This document shows, piece after piece, positions 18,167-32,165 of a stretch of DNA of 64,000 nucleotides; within the stretch, counting starts at the first letter, position 1, and the number at the start of each line of letters is the position of its first letter. Origin of the DNA: an uncultured Oscillospiraceae bacterium. GTDB taxonomy: Bacteria > Bacillota > Clostridia > Oscillospirales > Oscillospiraceae. The position numbers and the translations under genes are program-made. Location of the stretch: the NCBI GenBank assembly GCA_947589225.1, contig CANQBC010000003.1:1-64000 (forward strand), given 5' to 3'. Under the pieces are notes generated by a model. That model was given only the letters and a program-made list of their open reading frames with translations, was not told the DNA's origin and searched no databases.

Positions 18167-18889
18167 TCATTTGCCGCGAAGCCTCTCCCCCACGACGCAA
18201 AGGAGAAATCTCGGGAGCTTCATCATGCGGCCGATGCGCTTCGGCTCCTTCCCGAGGCGGTAGAGCCATTCAAGGCCCAGCCTCTGCCAGCTCGCCGGGG
18301 CGCGCTCCACCACTCCGGCGTATACGTCCAGGGAGCCTCCAAGGCCCGCCATCAGGCGGACGCGGAGCTTGTCCCGGTTTTCGTACATCCACTTCTCCTG
18401 CTTTGGAACGCCCAGGCACACCAGGAGAAAGTCCGGCGCGGCCGCGTTGATTTTCGCGATCACCGGCGCGTCGTCCGTGAAGTAGCCGTCGTTCGTGCCG
18501 GCGATCACAAGGCCGGGAAAACGCTCCGCCAGCTTTTGCGCCGCCAGATCGGCCACGCCGGGTTTCGCGCCCAGAAGAAAGACGCTCCTGCCGGCTTTGG
18601 CCATTTCGGCGAACATATTCAGCGCGAAATCCGCCCCCGGCACCCGCTCGGGGAGAGGGCGGCCAAGAATCCTCGCCCCGTATATGACGCCGATGCCGTC
18701 GGGCAGCACCATGGAGGCGTTTTTTACGGCCTCAAGCGCCCCGGCGTCCTCCCGGCAGGTCATGACCACCTCGGGATTCGGCGTGACCACATAGTCGGGG
18801 GATGCCGTATCCAGCATCGCCACGCCGCGCCGGACGGCCTCGTCCATTGTGACACGGTCAAATTCCACACCGAGAACCTCAACGCCCAT
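18167..18889 (-). CDS. WecG/TagA/CpsF-family glycosyltransferase
   Basis: A 240-residue GT26 enzyme that transfers a sugar (ManNAc or ManNAcA in characterised members) to an undecaprenyl-linked acceptor on the inner membrane face. TPNPEVV near 38 and MVLPDGIGVIYGARI near 60 (catalytic Asp) are the signature, followed by LLGAKPG and PKQEKWM. Start at 18889 follows AAAGGCGGGG. The C-terminal basic, hydrophobic tail is the membrane-targeting appendage. Probably part of wall-polymer synthesis. Confidence 0.9.
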   Translation of the reverse strand: MGVEVLGVEFDRVTMDEAVRRGVAMLDTASPDYVVTPNPEVVMTCREDAGALEAVKNASMVLPDGIGVIYGARILGRPLPERVPGADFALNMFAEMAKAGRSVFLLGAKPGVADLAAQKLAERFPGLVIAGTNDGYFTDDAPVIAKINAAAPDFLLVCLGVPKQEKWMYENRDKLRVRLMAGLGGSLDVYAGVVERAPASWQRLGLEWLYRLGKEPKRIGRMMKLPRFLLCVVGERLRGK

Positions 18890-19071
18890 GAAACCCCGCC
18901 TTTCTTCCTCTTCTGGGGCATACTTATAAACCATACTATTTTACCACAAGAGGAGGAATTGTCAAGGAGAAGAGCGCCAAATTAAAGGTTTTCGGACGGC
19001 AACGGCCGACGGCCGCGCCGCGCCGCCCCCCTCCGGAGAGGGGCGGCGCGGAAAACCTGATCTCAAGGGTG

Positions 19072-19100
19072 TTGTAAAACACGGAGCAATCTGTTATAAT
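19072..19100 (+). promoter_or_regulatory. promoter of the dnaD-dnaI pair
   Basis: TTGTAA (19072-19077), 17-bp spacer, TATAAT (19095-19100), ending 31 bp before the ATG. Confidence 0.75.
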
Positions 19101-19130
19101 ATACATATCTATGTCGAAGGGGGGGCCGGT

Positions 19131-20102
19131 ATGGCGGGGGAATACGTGCTGGGGGAGGCCGCAAGCCTCTCCGTCCCGCGGGAGGCCGTTGAGAAGCTTC
19201 TCGGCGCGGCCAGCGGCGACGCGGCGCTTTTGTACATATACATCCTCTCCTGCGGGGGAAGGTTCGACGCCCTTGAGGCATCCGGGGCGATACACCGCAG
19301 CGCCGCCCAAGTGGACAGCGCCATGGACATCCTCGCGCGCCTGGGCCTTGTGACGCTTCCGGGCGGCGTTTCCGTGAATAAAAAGCTTGAGCGTCCGGAG
19401 GAGCTGCCCGAGTACTCCGTGGAGGAGATAGAGCGGGAGACTCAAAACGGAAGCGTTTTCGCGGAGCTTGTGAAGGATGTGCAGCGATCCCTGGGCGCGC
19501 CCCTGTCCTCCGAGGGACTCAGGACGCTGTTTGGCATATACGACTATCTGCGGCTCCAGCCGGACGTGATACTGATGCTTGTGACCTGGTGCGTGGAGGA
19601 GTATCAGCGGCGCTACGGCGAGGGACGGCGCCCCTCTATGCGGTACATTGAAAAGACGGCCTACGTCTGGGAGCGGGAGGGGCTTTTCTCCGTGGACGCG
19701 GTCATCGACTACATAAAGCGGCAGGACAAGCTCCGCGCCGGGGAGCGGGACTTCATGGAGGCCATGGAGCTCTCGGGGAGGAGCCTCTCCCAGACGGAGA
19801 GGCGCTACATCGATTCCTGGCTGGACATGGGATTCTCCCCCCAGGCCGCCGCTATGGCATACGACAGAACGGTGGTCAAGACCGGGCGTCTCACCTGGCG
19901 GTACATGGATTCCATTATGAAAAGCTGGCATTCCAAGGGGATCCACACGGCGAAGGAAATAGAGGAAAAGGACGCGCCGCCCGAAAAGCGGCCCCGGCAG
20001 AGCCGGCCCGCCGGGGAGAAGAGCTCCGGCAGGAGCAAGCTCACGGCCCGGGAACTGGACGAGCTGGAGGCAGCGCTCAGACTTGTGGAGGGGGATAAAT
20101 AA
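19131..20102 (+). CDS. DnaD-domain replication protein
   Basis: A 323-residue primosome protein: an N-terminal winged-helix-like segment (1-90), then two DnaD/DnaB_2-type helical domains (about 120-190 and 200-275; the YIEKTAYVWEREGL and SWHSKGIHT motifs), and a charged tail. It recruits the helicase loader in Firmicutes. It overlaps the following ATPase gene by one base (TAATG), the classical dnaD/dnaB-dnaI arrangement. Confidence 0.88.
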   Translation: MAGEYVLGEAASLSVPREAVEKLLGAASGDAALLYIYILSCGGRFDALEASGAIHRSAAQVDSAMDILARLGLVTLPGGVSVNKKLERPEELPEYSVEEIERETQNGSVFAELVKDVQRSLGAPLSSEGLRTLFGIYDYLRLQPDVILMLVTWCVEEYQRRYGEGRRPSMRYIEKTAYVWEREGLFSVDAVIDYIKRQDKLRAGERDFMEAMELSGRSLSQTERRYIDSWLDMGFSPQAAAMAYDRTVVKTGRLTWRYMDSIMKSWHSKGIHTAKEIEEKDAPPEKRPRQSRPAGEKSSGRSKLTARELDELEAALRLVEGDK

Positions 20103-21115
20103 TGAGCCTTGACGGAAAGCTGCTGGCACGGGCCAGGGAGAGACTTGAAAGGATGCGCCGGGACAACCAGGCCGAGGCCGTCCGCCGCCGGGAGAAGGTC
20201 TACGCCGGGAACCCGGAGATACGCAGGATCGACACCGAGCTTCAGGAGACCATGCTCTCGGCCGTCGGCGCGGCCCTCTCCGGTGGGGACGCGCTGGAGG
20301 CCCTTGCCGCGGTGAAGGAGAAGAACATCGACCTTCAGGAGCAGCGGGGCTATGAGCTCACCAGAATGGGCCTGCCCGTCGATTACCTGGACGAGCGTTA
20401 CATGTGCCCCGACTGTCATGACACGGGAAGCCGGGGGACGCAGATCTGCCACTGCCTCATGGAGCTTTATAAACAGGAACAGGCAAAGGAGCTGTCCGCT
20501 CTCCTGAAACTGGGGGAGGAGACCTTTGAGAGCTTCGATCCCACCTACTATGACGACACGCCCGACCCGGAGACAGGCCGCTCGGTGCGGGACGCCATGA
20601 TGAACATTTACAATGTGTGCCGGAAATACGCCATCAATTTCTCGGACAACTCCCAAAACCTCTTCCTCTCCGGCGGGCCTGGCCTGGGAAAGACGTTCCT
20701 GTCCACCTGTATCGCCAGGGTAGTGGCGGAGAGCGGCTTTTCCGTGGTCTACGAGACGGCCGTCAGCGCCCTCGGCAAGTACGACTCCCTGCGCTTCGGC
20801 CGGGGCGACGCGGAGACGCTGGCCGGGGAGATCGAGAGGATTGAGAACTGCGACCTTCTCATTCTGGATGACCTGGGGGCCGAATATACGACCCAGCCCA
20901 CCGTCAGCGCCCTCTACACGCTTGTTAACGCCAGGCTCACCGGGCGGAAAAAGACCATCATAAGCTCCAATCTCTCCGCCGGAGAGCTGGGAAGCCGCTA
21001 CACACCGGCCATCGCCTCGAGGCTTTCCGGGGAGTACCTGTTCCTGCCTTTTGCCGGCGAGGACATAAGAAAGCTCCGCCGGGAACGCAGGTTTACAAAA
21101 CAGGAGAGCAGGTAA
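20102..21115 (+). CDS. DnaI/DnaC-like helicase-loader ATPase
   Basis: A 337-residue AAA+ protein. A zinc-ribbon-like CPDCHDTG ... CHC near 100-125 is followed by Walker A (GGPGLGKT near 190) and Walker B (LLILDDLGAEY near 253), and a sensor region with an Arg pair. It loads the replicative helicase in cooperation with the DnaD protein encoded just upstream. Confidence 0.92.
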   Translation: MSLDGKLLARARERLERMRRDNQAEAVRRREKVYAGNPEIRRIDTELQETMLSAVGAALSGGDALEALAAVKEKNIDLQEQRGYELTRMGLPVDYLDERYMCPDCHDTGSRGTQICHCLMELYKQEQAKELSALLKLGEETFESFDPTYYDDTPDPETGRSVRDAMMNIYNVCRKYAINFSDNSQNLFLSGGPGLGKTFLSTCIARVVAESGFSVVYETAVSALGKYDSLRFGRGDAETLAGEIERIENCDLLILDDLGAEYTTQPTVSALYTLVNARLTGRKKTIISSNLSAGELGSRYTPAIASRLSGEYLFLPFAGEDIRKLRRERRFTKQESR

Positions 21116-21660
21116 TTCGACAAATTTTGCGCTTCCAAATGTTATCCACACCCCCGGAGGCTTTGAAAATCCGCTGGAAAAGAGGAGTTTTACACATTTT
21201 CCACCGAGTTTTCCACAGACATTATGTAAAGCCCCCCATTATCTGGGAGACGGCGCGAGGGTTACATAAGAACATTATGGGGGAATTTAGAACCGTCGAT
21301 TTGTCAAAAGGGAGAATTTTCCCGATGTCCGGTTTATTGGCCCGGATGGGGGGCCGGGATATTTTTCCGTAAATGCAAATTTTTATATGTGTAACGCATA
21401 GATGGAATTGCGAGTCGCGCAAAGCGGGAAACGCGGGGGGGGGGGGAAAACGAGCCGTTTTCTGAAAGCCCTTCCCGAATCTCCACCCGCCGAAGGTTAT
21501 CGGAAGGAGGGCGGCTCGAGGGGAAACGTGAGAGTCCCGCCTCGAGTTTTTTTCAAAGAAGATTTCAAATCTTTGACGCCTTATTTGACAACCTGCCGGA
21601 GGTGTGATAAAATCTCCATGACAGCGGATACAGGACAGTATGATCGACAGAGGTGGATCC
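21116..21660. other. 545-bp intergenic region: DnaA-box-like motifs, terminator, promoter
   Basis: No gene. TTATCCACA, a perfect DnaA-box sequence, is at 21142-21150 and TTTTCCACA at 21210-21218. A CTCGAGG/CCTCGAG hairpin followed by T7 (21515-21553) probably terminates the dnaI transcript. A promoter (TTGACA 21585-21590, 17 bp, TAAAAT 21608-21613) serves the thioesterase gene. Confidence 0.6.
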
Positions 21661-22347
21661 ATGTACATTCAATATAAGCTTCCCTTGCGGTTTTCGGACG
21701 CGGATTTTACCGCGGCGGGCGCGGTGAAAGCGTCCAAAATTCTGCATGAATTTCAGGAGATCGCAAAAGCCCATGCCTCTTCGGCCGGCCTGGGCTTTGA
21801 CGAGCTTATGGCCCGAAATCTCATCTGGGTCGTCACCAAATCCCGGTTTCGGGTATTGGGGGCGCTTAGTCCGCAGGTGGAGTATACCCTTCTCAGTTTC
21901 CCGCGCCGCACGGGGTCGCTCATCTACGACCGGGACTTCCATATCTTTGCCCCCGGCGGCGAGGAGCTTGTGGTGGGCACCAGCCAGTGGTGCATTGTCA
22001 ATTTTGAGACGCGCCATGTGGAACAGACGGATCTCGATTTCAAGGGAACGTACAACCCGGAGCCCGCCATGCCCGAGGGCATTGGGCGGATTCGCCCGCG
22101 GGAGCTGGAGCTTCAAAAGCTGCATACCGTGACGGCGGAGGATCTGGACGAGAACGACCACACCAACAACTGCCGCTACGCCGATATGGCGCTGGAGCTT
22201 CTCGGCATTGAGTCCGTGCGGGAACTCACCATGAATTTTGCCAGCGAGACGCGCCTGGGGGACGAGATCGAGCTCTACCGGGGCCCGGACGGCGTCGCCG
22301 CCGGAAAGCACAACGGAAGCCTGGTCTTTGCCGCCCGGGCGGAGTGA
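21661..22347 (+). CDS. acyl-ACP thioesterase (FatA-type)
   Basis: A 228-residue double hot-dog protein. The N-terminal half carries the LPLRFSDADFTAAG strand and the NLIWVVTKSRF helix; the second repeat contains DENDHTNNCRYADMALEL, the conserved Asn/His region of plant and bacterial FatA/FatB. It releases fatty acids from acyl carrier protein. ATG at 21661 follows GAGGTGG. Confidence 0.9.
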   Translation: MYIQYKLPLRFSDADFTAAGAVKASKILHEFQEIAKAHASSAGLGFDELMARNLIWVVTKSRFRVLGALSPQVEYTLLSFPRRTGSLIYDRDFHIFAPGGEELVVGTSQWCIVNFETRHVEQTDLDFKGTYNPEPAMPEGIGRIRPRELELQKLHTVTAEDLDENDHTNNCRYADMALELLGIESVRELTMNFASETRLGDEIELYRGPDGVAAGKHNGSLVFAARAE

Positions 22348-22440
22348 ATCGTTAATAAATCCTTAATCGGTTACCGGATTTTTTCTTAACCGCGTCTCTG
22401 GTATGATTTCAACGTAAACTGAAATCAGGGAGGCGCGGCC

Positions 22441-23679
22441 ATGTTGTATTTGAGGACGATCAACACCGTCATATCTATTCTCTTTTTCGCCTGCTATTTC
22501 TATCAGCTTGTGTATCTGTTCATTCCCCTCGTCAAGAGGGACAAGCCCCACGCGCCTGCGGTGACGCACCGCTACGCGGTTCTTATCGCCGCCCGCAACG
22601 AGGAGGCGGTGATTGGGAACCTCATCGATTCCATCAACGCCCAGGACTACCCCTCGGAGCTTATCAGCGTCTTTGTGGTCGCCGACAATTGCACCGACGG
22701 TACCGCCGATACCGCTCGCCGCGCCGGGGCCACGGTCTATGAGCGGTTTGACCGCGAGAACGTGGGAAAGGGCTTTGCCCTGGATTTCCTCCTCCGCCGC
22801 ATCAAGTTTGAGCGCGGGGACGTTTTTGACGCCTACCTCGTCTTTGACGCGGACAACCTGCTCTCCCCCGGCTACATAACCGCCATGAACCGCGCCTTCT
22901 CCGACGGGTGTCAAGTCGTCACCAGCTACCGCAACTCCAAAAACTTCGGCGACAACTGGATCTCCGCCGGGTACGCGCTGTGGTTTTTGCGGGACGCGGA
23001 GTTTCTCAACCACCCCCGCGCCCTCCTCGGCTCCAGCGCCGTTGTGTCCGGGACGGGATTTTTAGTGAGCCGTGAGATCATCGCCCGGAACGGCGGCTGG
23101 CCCTTCCACACGCTTACGGAGGACACGGAGTTCACGGCGGACTGCATGATCCGGGGGGACAGGATCGGCTATGCCCCCGGCGCGGAGCTTTTCGACGAAC
23201 AGCCGGTGAAGTTCAGCCAGTCCTGGCGGCAGCGGATGCGCTGGTCCAGGGGCTTTTTGCAGGTGTTCCGCCGGTACGGCGGCCGGCTCCTCTCCGGCGC
23301 GGCCCACGGAAGCTTCTCCTGCTTCGACATGGTGATGTCCATTATGCCGGCCATCATTCTGGCCTCCGTGGGCTTCGCGGTCAACACCGCCGCCTCCGTC
23401 CTGGCGCTTCTCTCCGGCGGCACGGCATGGCAGCTTGCGGCCCCCACGCTCCAGTCCATCCTCGGCACCTACCTCTTCATGCTCTTTATCGGCGGCGTGA
23501 CCACCGTAAAGGAGTGGCGGCACATTCACGCCACGACGGTCAAAAAGGTACTCTACACCCTGACCTTCCCGGTCTTTATGATGACCTACATCCCCATCTC
23601 CATCGCCGCCATCTTCCAAAAGGTGGAATGGAAGCCCATCGAGCACAAGGTGAATCTGTCCATCCGGGATCTGACATGA
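22441..23679 (+). CDS. membrane GT2-family glycosyltransferase
   Basis: A 412-residue processive-type glycosyltransferase: one N-terminal span (5-28), a cytosolic GT-A domain with AARNEEAVIG, VADNCTDGT, VFDADN (DxD-like), EDTEFTADC and the QRMRWSRG (Q/RxxRW) motif, then three to four C-terminal spans. The layout matches cellulose/hyaluronan-synthase-like or ICA-like enzymes. It would make or extend a surface polysaccharide; the sugar is not readable. Stands alone, 94 bp after the thioesterase. Confidence 0.9.
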   Translation: MLYLRTINTVISILFFACYFYQLVYLFIPLVKRDKPHAPAVTHRYAVLIAARNEEAVIGNLIDSINAQDYPSELISVFVVADNCTDGTADTARRAGATVYERFDRENVGKGFALDFLLRRIKFERGDVFDAYLVFDADNLLSPGYITAMNRAFSDGCQVVTSYRNSKNFGDNWISAGYALWFLRDAEFLNHPRALLGSSAVVSGTGFLVSREIIARNGGWPFHTLTEDTEFTADCMIRGDRIGYAPGAELFDEQPVKFSQSWRQRMRWSRGFLQVFRRYGGRLLSGAAHGSFSCFDMVMSIMPAIILASVGFAVNTAASVLALLSGGTAWQLAAPTLQSILGTYLFMLFIGGVTTVKEWRHIHATTVKKVLYTLTFPVFMMTYIPISIAAIFQKVEWKPIEHKVNLSIRDLT

Positions 23680-23719
23680 AATTCGCGCTGACAAAAACTC
23701 AATCCTGTTTTTCCACAGC

Positions 23720-23750
23720 AAAAAATCCCGCCGGACGGCGGGATTTTTTG
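23720..23750. terminator. bidirectional terminator between the GT2 gene and rpoC
   Basis: AAAAATCCCGCC GGAC GGCGGGATTTTTT, symmetric A/T runs, between convergent genes. Confidence 0.9.
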
Positions 23751-23767
23751 TAGCTTTATTTGCTCTC

Positions 23768-27390
<3,623 letters not shown>

Positions 27391-27394
<4 letters not shown>

Positions 27395-30300
27395 ATTTCC
27401 TCATCCTCCTCGTCAAAGCTCTCGGACTCCTCTTCATCGTCGTAGTCGCCCAGGAGCCCAAGTTCATCGTCCTCATCCTCATCGCCCTCGGGGATGTCAG
27501 GCTCTTCAATGTCAAAGCCGGCCTCCTCAAACTCGCGGTCGTCGGAATAGCTGCGCTCGTTCTCCACATCCCGGAAGCCGTGGGCGTATTCGTCCTCTTC
27601 GTCGTCCCGAAGCTCGATGGGATTGCCGTTCTCGTCCAGGACGTTTACGTCCAGGCACAGGGACTGGAGCTCCTTGATCAGGACCTTGAAGGACTCCGGT
27701 ACGCCGGGCTGGGGGATGTTGTGGCCCTTGACAATGGCCTCGTAGGTGCGTACGCGCCCCGTCACGTCGTCGGATTTGACGGTCAGGATCTCCTGGAGGG
27801 TGTAGGCGGCGCCGTATGCCTCCAGCGCCCAGACCTCCATCTCGCCGAAACGCTGGCCGCCGAACTGGGCCTTGCCGCCCAGAGGCTGCTGGGTGACCAG
27901 GCTGTAGGGGCCCGTGGAGCGGGCGTGGATCTTATCGTCCACCAGGTGATGGAGCTTGAGGAAGTAGACGTAGCCCACGGTCACGGGGTTGTCGAAAGGC
28001 TCGCCGGTGCGGCCGTCGTAGAGGACGCTCTTCCCGTCGGTGCGCAGACCCGCCTGCCCCAAAAGCTCGCGGATCTCACGCTCGTTGGCGCCGTTGAAGA
28101 TGGGGGTGGCCACCTTCCAGCCCAGGGCCTGGGCGGCGTAGCCCAGGTGGACCTCCAGCACCTGACCGATGTTCATACGCGAGGGCACGCCCAGGGGGTT
28201 CAGCACGATGTCCAGGGGGGTGCCGTCGGGCAGGAAGGGCATATCCTCCTGGGGCAGGATGCGGGAGACCACGCCCTTGTTGCCGTGGCGGCCGGCCATC
28301 TTGTCGCCCACGGAGATCTTCCGCTTCTGGGCGATGGAGACCCGCACCACCATGTTCACGCCGGGGGACAGCTCGTCCCCGGCCTCCCGGGTGAAGACGT
28401 TCACGCCCACCACGATGCCGCTCTCCCCGTGGGGGAGCTTGAGGGAGGTGTCCCGCACCTCCCGGGCCTTCTCGCCAAAGATGGCCCGGAGCAGGCGCTC
28501 CTCAGCGGTGAGGTCGGTCTCCCCCTTGGGGGTGACCTTGCCCACCAGGATGTCGTTGGCGGTGACCTCCGCGCCGATGCGGATGATGCCCCGCTCGTCC
28601 AGGTCCTTCAAAGAGTCCTCGCCCACGTTGGGGATGTCCCGGGTGATCTCCTCGGGGCCCAGCTTGGTGTCCCGGGCCTCCGTCTCGTACTCCTCGATGT
28701 GGATGGAGGTGAACACGTCGTCCTTCACCATCCGCTCGTTGAGCAGGATGGCGTCCTCGTAGTTGTAGCCCTCCCAGGTCATAAAGCCCATGAGGATGTT
28801 CTTGCCCAGGGCGATCTCGCCGTTGGAGGTGGAGGGGCCGTCGGCGATGACCTCCCCGGCCTCCACCCGCTGGCCCACCTCCACGATGGGGCGCTGGTTG
28901 ACGCAGGTGGAGTGGTTGGAGCGGGCGAACTTGGTCAGGCGGTACTCCTGGGCCTGGCCGTCGTCCTGCTGGACGATGATATGGTCGGCGGAGACCTGGG
29001 CCACGGCGCCGGGGGCCTTGGCCAGGACGGCCACCTCGGAGTCCACGCAGTTCTTGTGCTCCTGGCCGGTGGCCACGATGGGGGCCTCGGTGGTGAGCAG
29101 GGGCACCGCCTGGCGCTGCATATTGGCGCCCATCAGGGCGCGGTTGGCGTCGTCGTTCTCCAGGAAGGGGATCATGGCCGTGGCGATGGAGACCATCTGC
29201 CGGGGGGAGATGTCCACATAGTCCACGCGCCGGCGATCCACGTCGATGATCTCGTCCCGGTGACGGCAGACGATACGCTGATTGAGAAGCCGGCCCTCGG
29301 CGTCCCGGGGCTCGCTGGCCTGGGCCACATAGAACTGGTCCTCCGCGTCGGCGGTCAGGTAGTCCACCTGGTCGGTGACCCGGCCCGTGGCCTTGTCCAC
29401 CTTCTGATAGGGGGACACCAGGAAGCCGTACTCGTTGACCTTGGCGTAGGAGGCCAGATAGGAGATCAGGCCGATGTTGGGGCCTTCGGGGGTCTCCACG
29501 GGGCACATACGGCCGTAGTGGCTGTAATGGACGTCGCGGACGTCGAAGGAGGCGCGCTCACGGGAAAGGCCGCCGGGGCCCAGGGCGGAAAGACGCCGCT
29601 TGTGGGTGAGCTCCGCCAGGGGGTTATTCTGATCCATGAACTGCGAAAGGGGCGAGGAGCCGAAAAACTCCTTGATGGCCGCGGTCACAGGCCGGATGTT
29701 GATGAGGCTCTGGGGGGTGATGACGTCGGTGTCCTGGAGGGTCATGCGTTCACGGATGACCCTCTCCATACGGGAGAAACCGACTCTATACTGGTTCTGA
29801 AGAAGCTCGCCGACGGAACGAAGGCGGCGGTTGCCCAGGTGGTCGATGTCGTCCACCGTGCCGGCGCCGTGGGCCAGGGTGTCCAGATAGTTGACGGAGG
29901 CGAAAATGTCGTCGGGGATGATAAACTTGGGCACCAGAAGGGCGGCGTACTCCCGAATGGCCTCCTTGAGCTCCTCGCCCTCGTACTTTGCAAGCAGATC
30001 CTTGAGAACGACCCAACGGACTCGCTCCCTGATGCCCAGCTCGGCGGCGGGGTCGAAGTCCACAAAGCGGTCAAGCCAGACCATGCCGTTGGAAAACACC
30101 TTTACCTCATGGCCGGCCTCGCCCTCAATGAACGCCTCGATAACACCCATGCGGTCAAGCTCCTCGGCCTTCTGACGGTTGATCGTCTCGCCGGCCTCGG
30201 CAACGATCTCCCCGGTGAGAGGATCGACAATGGGGCGGGTCAGCTTCTTGCCCACAATGCGCGGCCACACGGCCAGCTTCTTGTTGAACTTGTAGCGGCC

Positions 30301-31161
30301 GGCCACGGAGATGTCGTACCGGCGCGGGTCGAAAAACAGGTTGTAGAGCAGCGTCTCCGCGGAATCTATCGTCGGGGGATCTCCGGGGCGCAGCTTGCGG
30401 TAGATCTCAAGGAGCGACTCCTCCCGGGTCTTGCAGGCGTCCTTTTCGATGGTGGAGACCATCCGGGCGTCCTGCCCGAAGATCTCCAAAAGCCGCTCGT
30501 TGGTGTCGCCGCCCACCTCGCCGCCGGACATGGAAAGCCAGGTGTACGGATCCTCGGTGCGGTTGCCGCAGGCGCGCAGGAAGCAGGTTATGGGCAGCTT
30601 GCGGTTCTTGTCGATGCGGACATTGAACATATCCTGGGCGTCCGTCTCGTATTCCAGCCACGCGCCCCGGTAGGGAATGACCGTGGTGGCGTAGATGGCC
30701 GTACCCGTCTTGTCAATGGTGCGCTCATAATAGACGCCGGGGGAACGGATGATCTGGGAGACGATGACGCGCTCGGCGCCGTTGATGACAAAGGTGCCGC
30801 CGTCGGTCATAATGGGGAAGTCCCCCATGAAAATCTCCTGTTCCTTGATTTCCTCGGTCTCCTTGTTCCTGAGGCACACGCTGACCCGGATGGGGGCGGC
30901 GTAGGTCACGTCGCGGGCCTTGCACTCCTCCACGGAGTACTTGGGCTGTTCGTCCATCCTGAAATCCAGAAAGGTCAGCTCAAGGTTCCCCGTATAGTCG
31001 GTGATGGCCGCCACGTCCCTAAAGACCTCACGAAGGCCGGTCTCCAAAAACCAGCGGTAAGAATCCTTCTGGATCTCCAGAAGATTGGGCATATCCTGGA
31101 TCTCCTCAGTCTTGGCAAAGCTGTGACGCAGCGTTTTGCCGTACCATACCTCTTTTGGCAC
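27391..31161 (-). CDS. rpoB: RNA polymerase beta subunit
   Basis: A 1256-residue subunit from the GTG at 31161 (AAGGAG 8 bp before), preferred over the TTG at 31179, which lies on the binding site itself. All conserved beta blocks are visible, including [20 protein letters not shown] (rifampicin region). The C-terminal 70 residues are strongly acidic, a clostridial addition. No ribosomal protein genes precede it; tRNA-Leu and the integrated element lie upstream instead. Confidence 0.98.
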
Positions 31162-31288
31162 TGACTTCACTCCTTGCAATGTAATTTCCTGCTTGTGATA
31201 CGCCCGGCGCAGTTGCCGGATTCTTCCCCAGAACCCTTGATTTTCCGCCGGAATATGATAATATAAATGTATAAAAAATGGAAGAGTA

Positions 31289-31305
31289 GCCCCCCAAAGG
31301 GGGGC
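31289..31305 (-). promoter_or_regulatory. GC hairpin in the rpoB leader
   Basis: GCCCCCC TTT GGGGGGC on the minus strand, followed 14 nt later by a T-rich run; may stall or attenuate transcription in the roughly 140-nt leader. Confidence 0.4.
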
Positions 31306-31318
31306 ATAAAATCAGTTT

Positions 31319-31348
31319 ATTATAGCATTATATAAAATGGCTTGTCAA
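31319..31348 (-). promoter_or_regulatory. rpoBC promoter
   Basis: TTGACA (31343-31348), 18-bp spacer, TATAAT (31319-31324) on the minus strand. Confidence 0.75.
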
Positions 31349-31534
31349 TACCTTTTTGGGAAAATTTTTTAAAAAGGTGACGGGAGTCGAACCGCGTCGC
31401 TCCACATGGGTTCTTTTCGGCGCTTTTCTGCTTGTCGTCGTTGCCTTGCCGCGTTGTCGCGCGAGCCGCTTTACCTCCTGCGGATATTTCAAATGGCCCC
31501 GCTTTTCTTTTTACGGCATTTTTTGAAAAAGCAG

Positions 31535-31562
31535 TTGACAAACGAAAAGTTTCTGCTATAAT
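31535..31562 (+). promoter_or_regulatory. tRNA-Leu promoter
   Basis: TTGACA (31535-31540), 16-bp spacer, TATAAT (31557-31562), 13 bp before the tRNA. The 31349-31534 stretch before it holds no recognisable feature. Confidence 0.8.
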
Positions 31563-31575
31563 AATTAATGCTTTT

Positions 31576-31660
31576 GCGAGAGTGCTGGAATAGGTAGACA
31601 GGCACGTTTGAGGTGCGTGTGACAACCGTCGTGTGAGTTCAAGTCTCATCTCTCGCACCA
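31576..31660 (+). tRNA. tRNA-Leu (anticodon GAG)
   Basis: Acceptor GCGAGAG/CTCTCGC, anticodon loop TTTGAGG, long variable arm, T-arm GTGAGTTCAAGTCTCAT, discriminator A and CCA. Intact despite carrying the integration site in its 3' end. Confidence 0.95.
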
Positions 31661-31677
31661 GGCGCAAAAATCCCGAA
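31641..31677 (+). repeat. 37-bp direct repeat, left copy (att)
   Basis: Starts AAGTCTCATCTCTCGCACCA in the tRNA-Leu 3' end and runs into the tRNA terminator stem. Identical to 33547-33583. Confidence 0.9.
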
Positions 31678-31700
31678 GCCCTTACGGCTTCGGGATTTTT
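31666..31700 (+). terminator. tRNA-Leu terminator
   Basis: AAAAATCCCGAAGCC CTTAC GGCTTCGGGATTTTT. Confidence 0.9.
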
Positions 31701-32165
31701 CATTATTTTCAGTGGTTTTCTGCGACTTTAAGATATGAAAATATATCTAATAATGTGAAAAAATCATTTACTAACGCCCTTGCTAACGGCCTTTAATCGC
31801 TCATTATACTAATAGATTTACTAATGCTAATGCAATTCTTACAAGAACGAAAAACCGGGGACATTTCTGTCTCTTGCCCACCTTATTTCACGATATACTG
31901 GTAGTACCTTGCAACATACCCGTTCTTGCTTTTGCCGTTCCAAAATCAAAATCTCTTCCCTCGTTTGCTAAGCTTCTCTTGACAAGCGTAGGACGATAAT
32001 GTAATATGAGAAGTGCCAACAACTATATTTTGCTATCGGTCCGCTAAGGTTTGGGGGTCAGGTTTTGCTTACTCTATAATTCTTAGTATATACTAAGTTA
32101 CTTCAATATCAAGAAAAGATTAGCATTTTCTTGGCGTCAAACTATACAAAAATAGGGGTGGATTT
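31701..32165. other. non-coding left arm of the element
   Basis: No gene is supported. TTTACTAACGC (31767-31777) and TTTACTAATGC (31817-31827) are candidate integrase arm repeats. The stretch 31850-32000 has degenerate coding character on the minus strand but no open frame worth calling. A perfect 16-bp palindrome CTTAGTATATACTAAG lies at 32082-32097 just after a TATAAT (32075-32080). Confidence 0.5.
32075..32097 (+). promoter_or_regulatory. operator palindrome at the repressor promoter
   Basis: TATAAT followed 1 bp later by CTTAGTATATACTAAG, placed where transcription of the XRE gene would start; fits autorepression. No clear -35 box. Confidence 0.5.

Noticed and set aside
27580-31164. A 1194-codon open frame on the plus strand opposite rpoB
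   Set aside because: It mirrors rpoB codon use in a GC-rich genome, has low-complexity Gly/Val/His/Leu composition and no domain.
31320-31703. A 127-codon minus-strand frame over tRNA-Leu and the rpoBC promoter
   Set aside because: Crosses a tRNA gene and two promoters; no domain.
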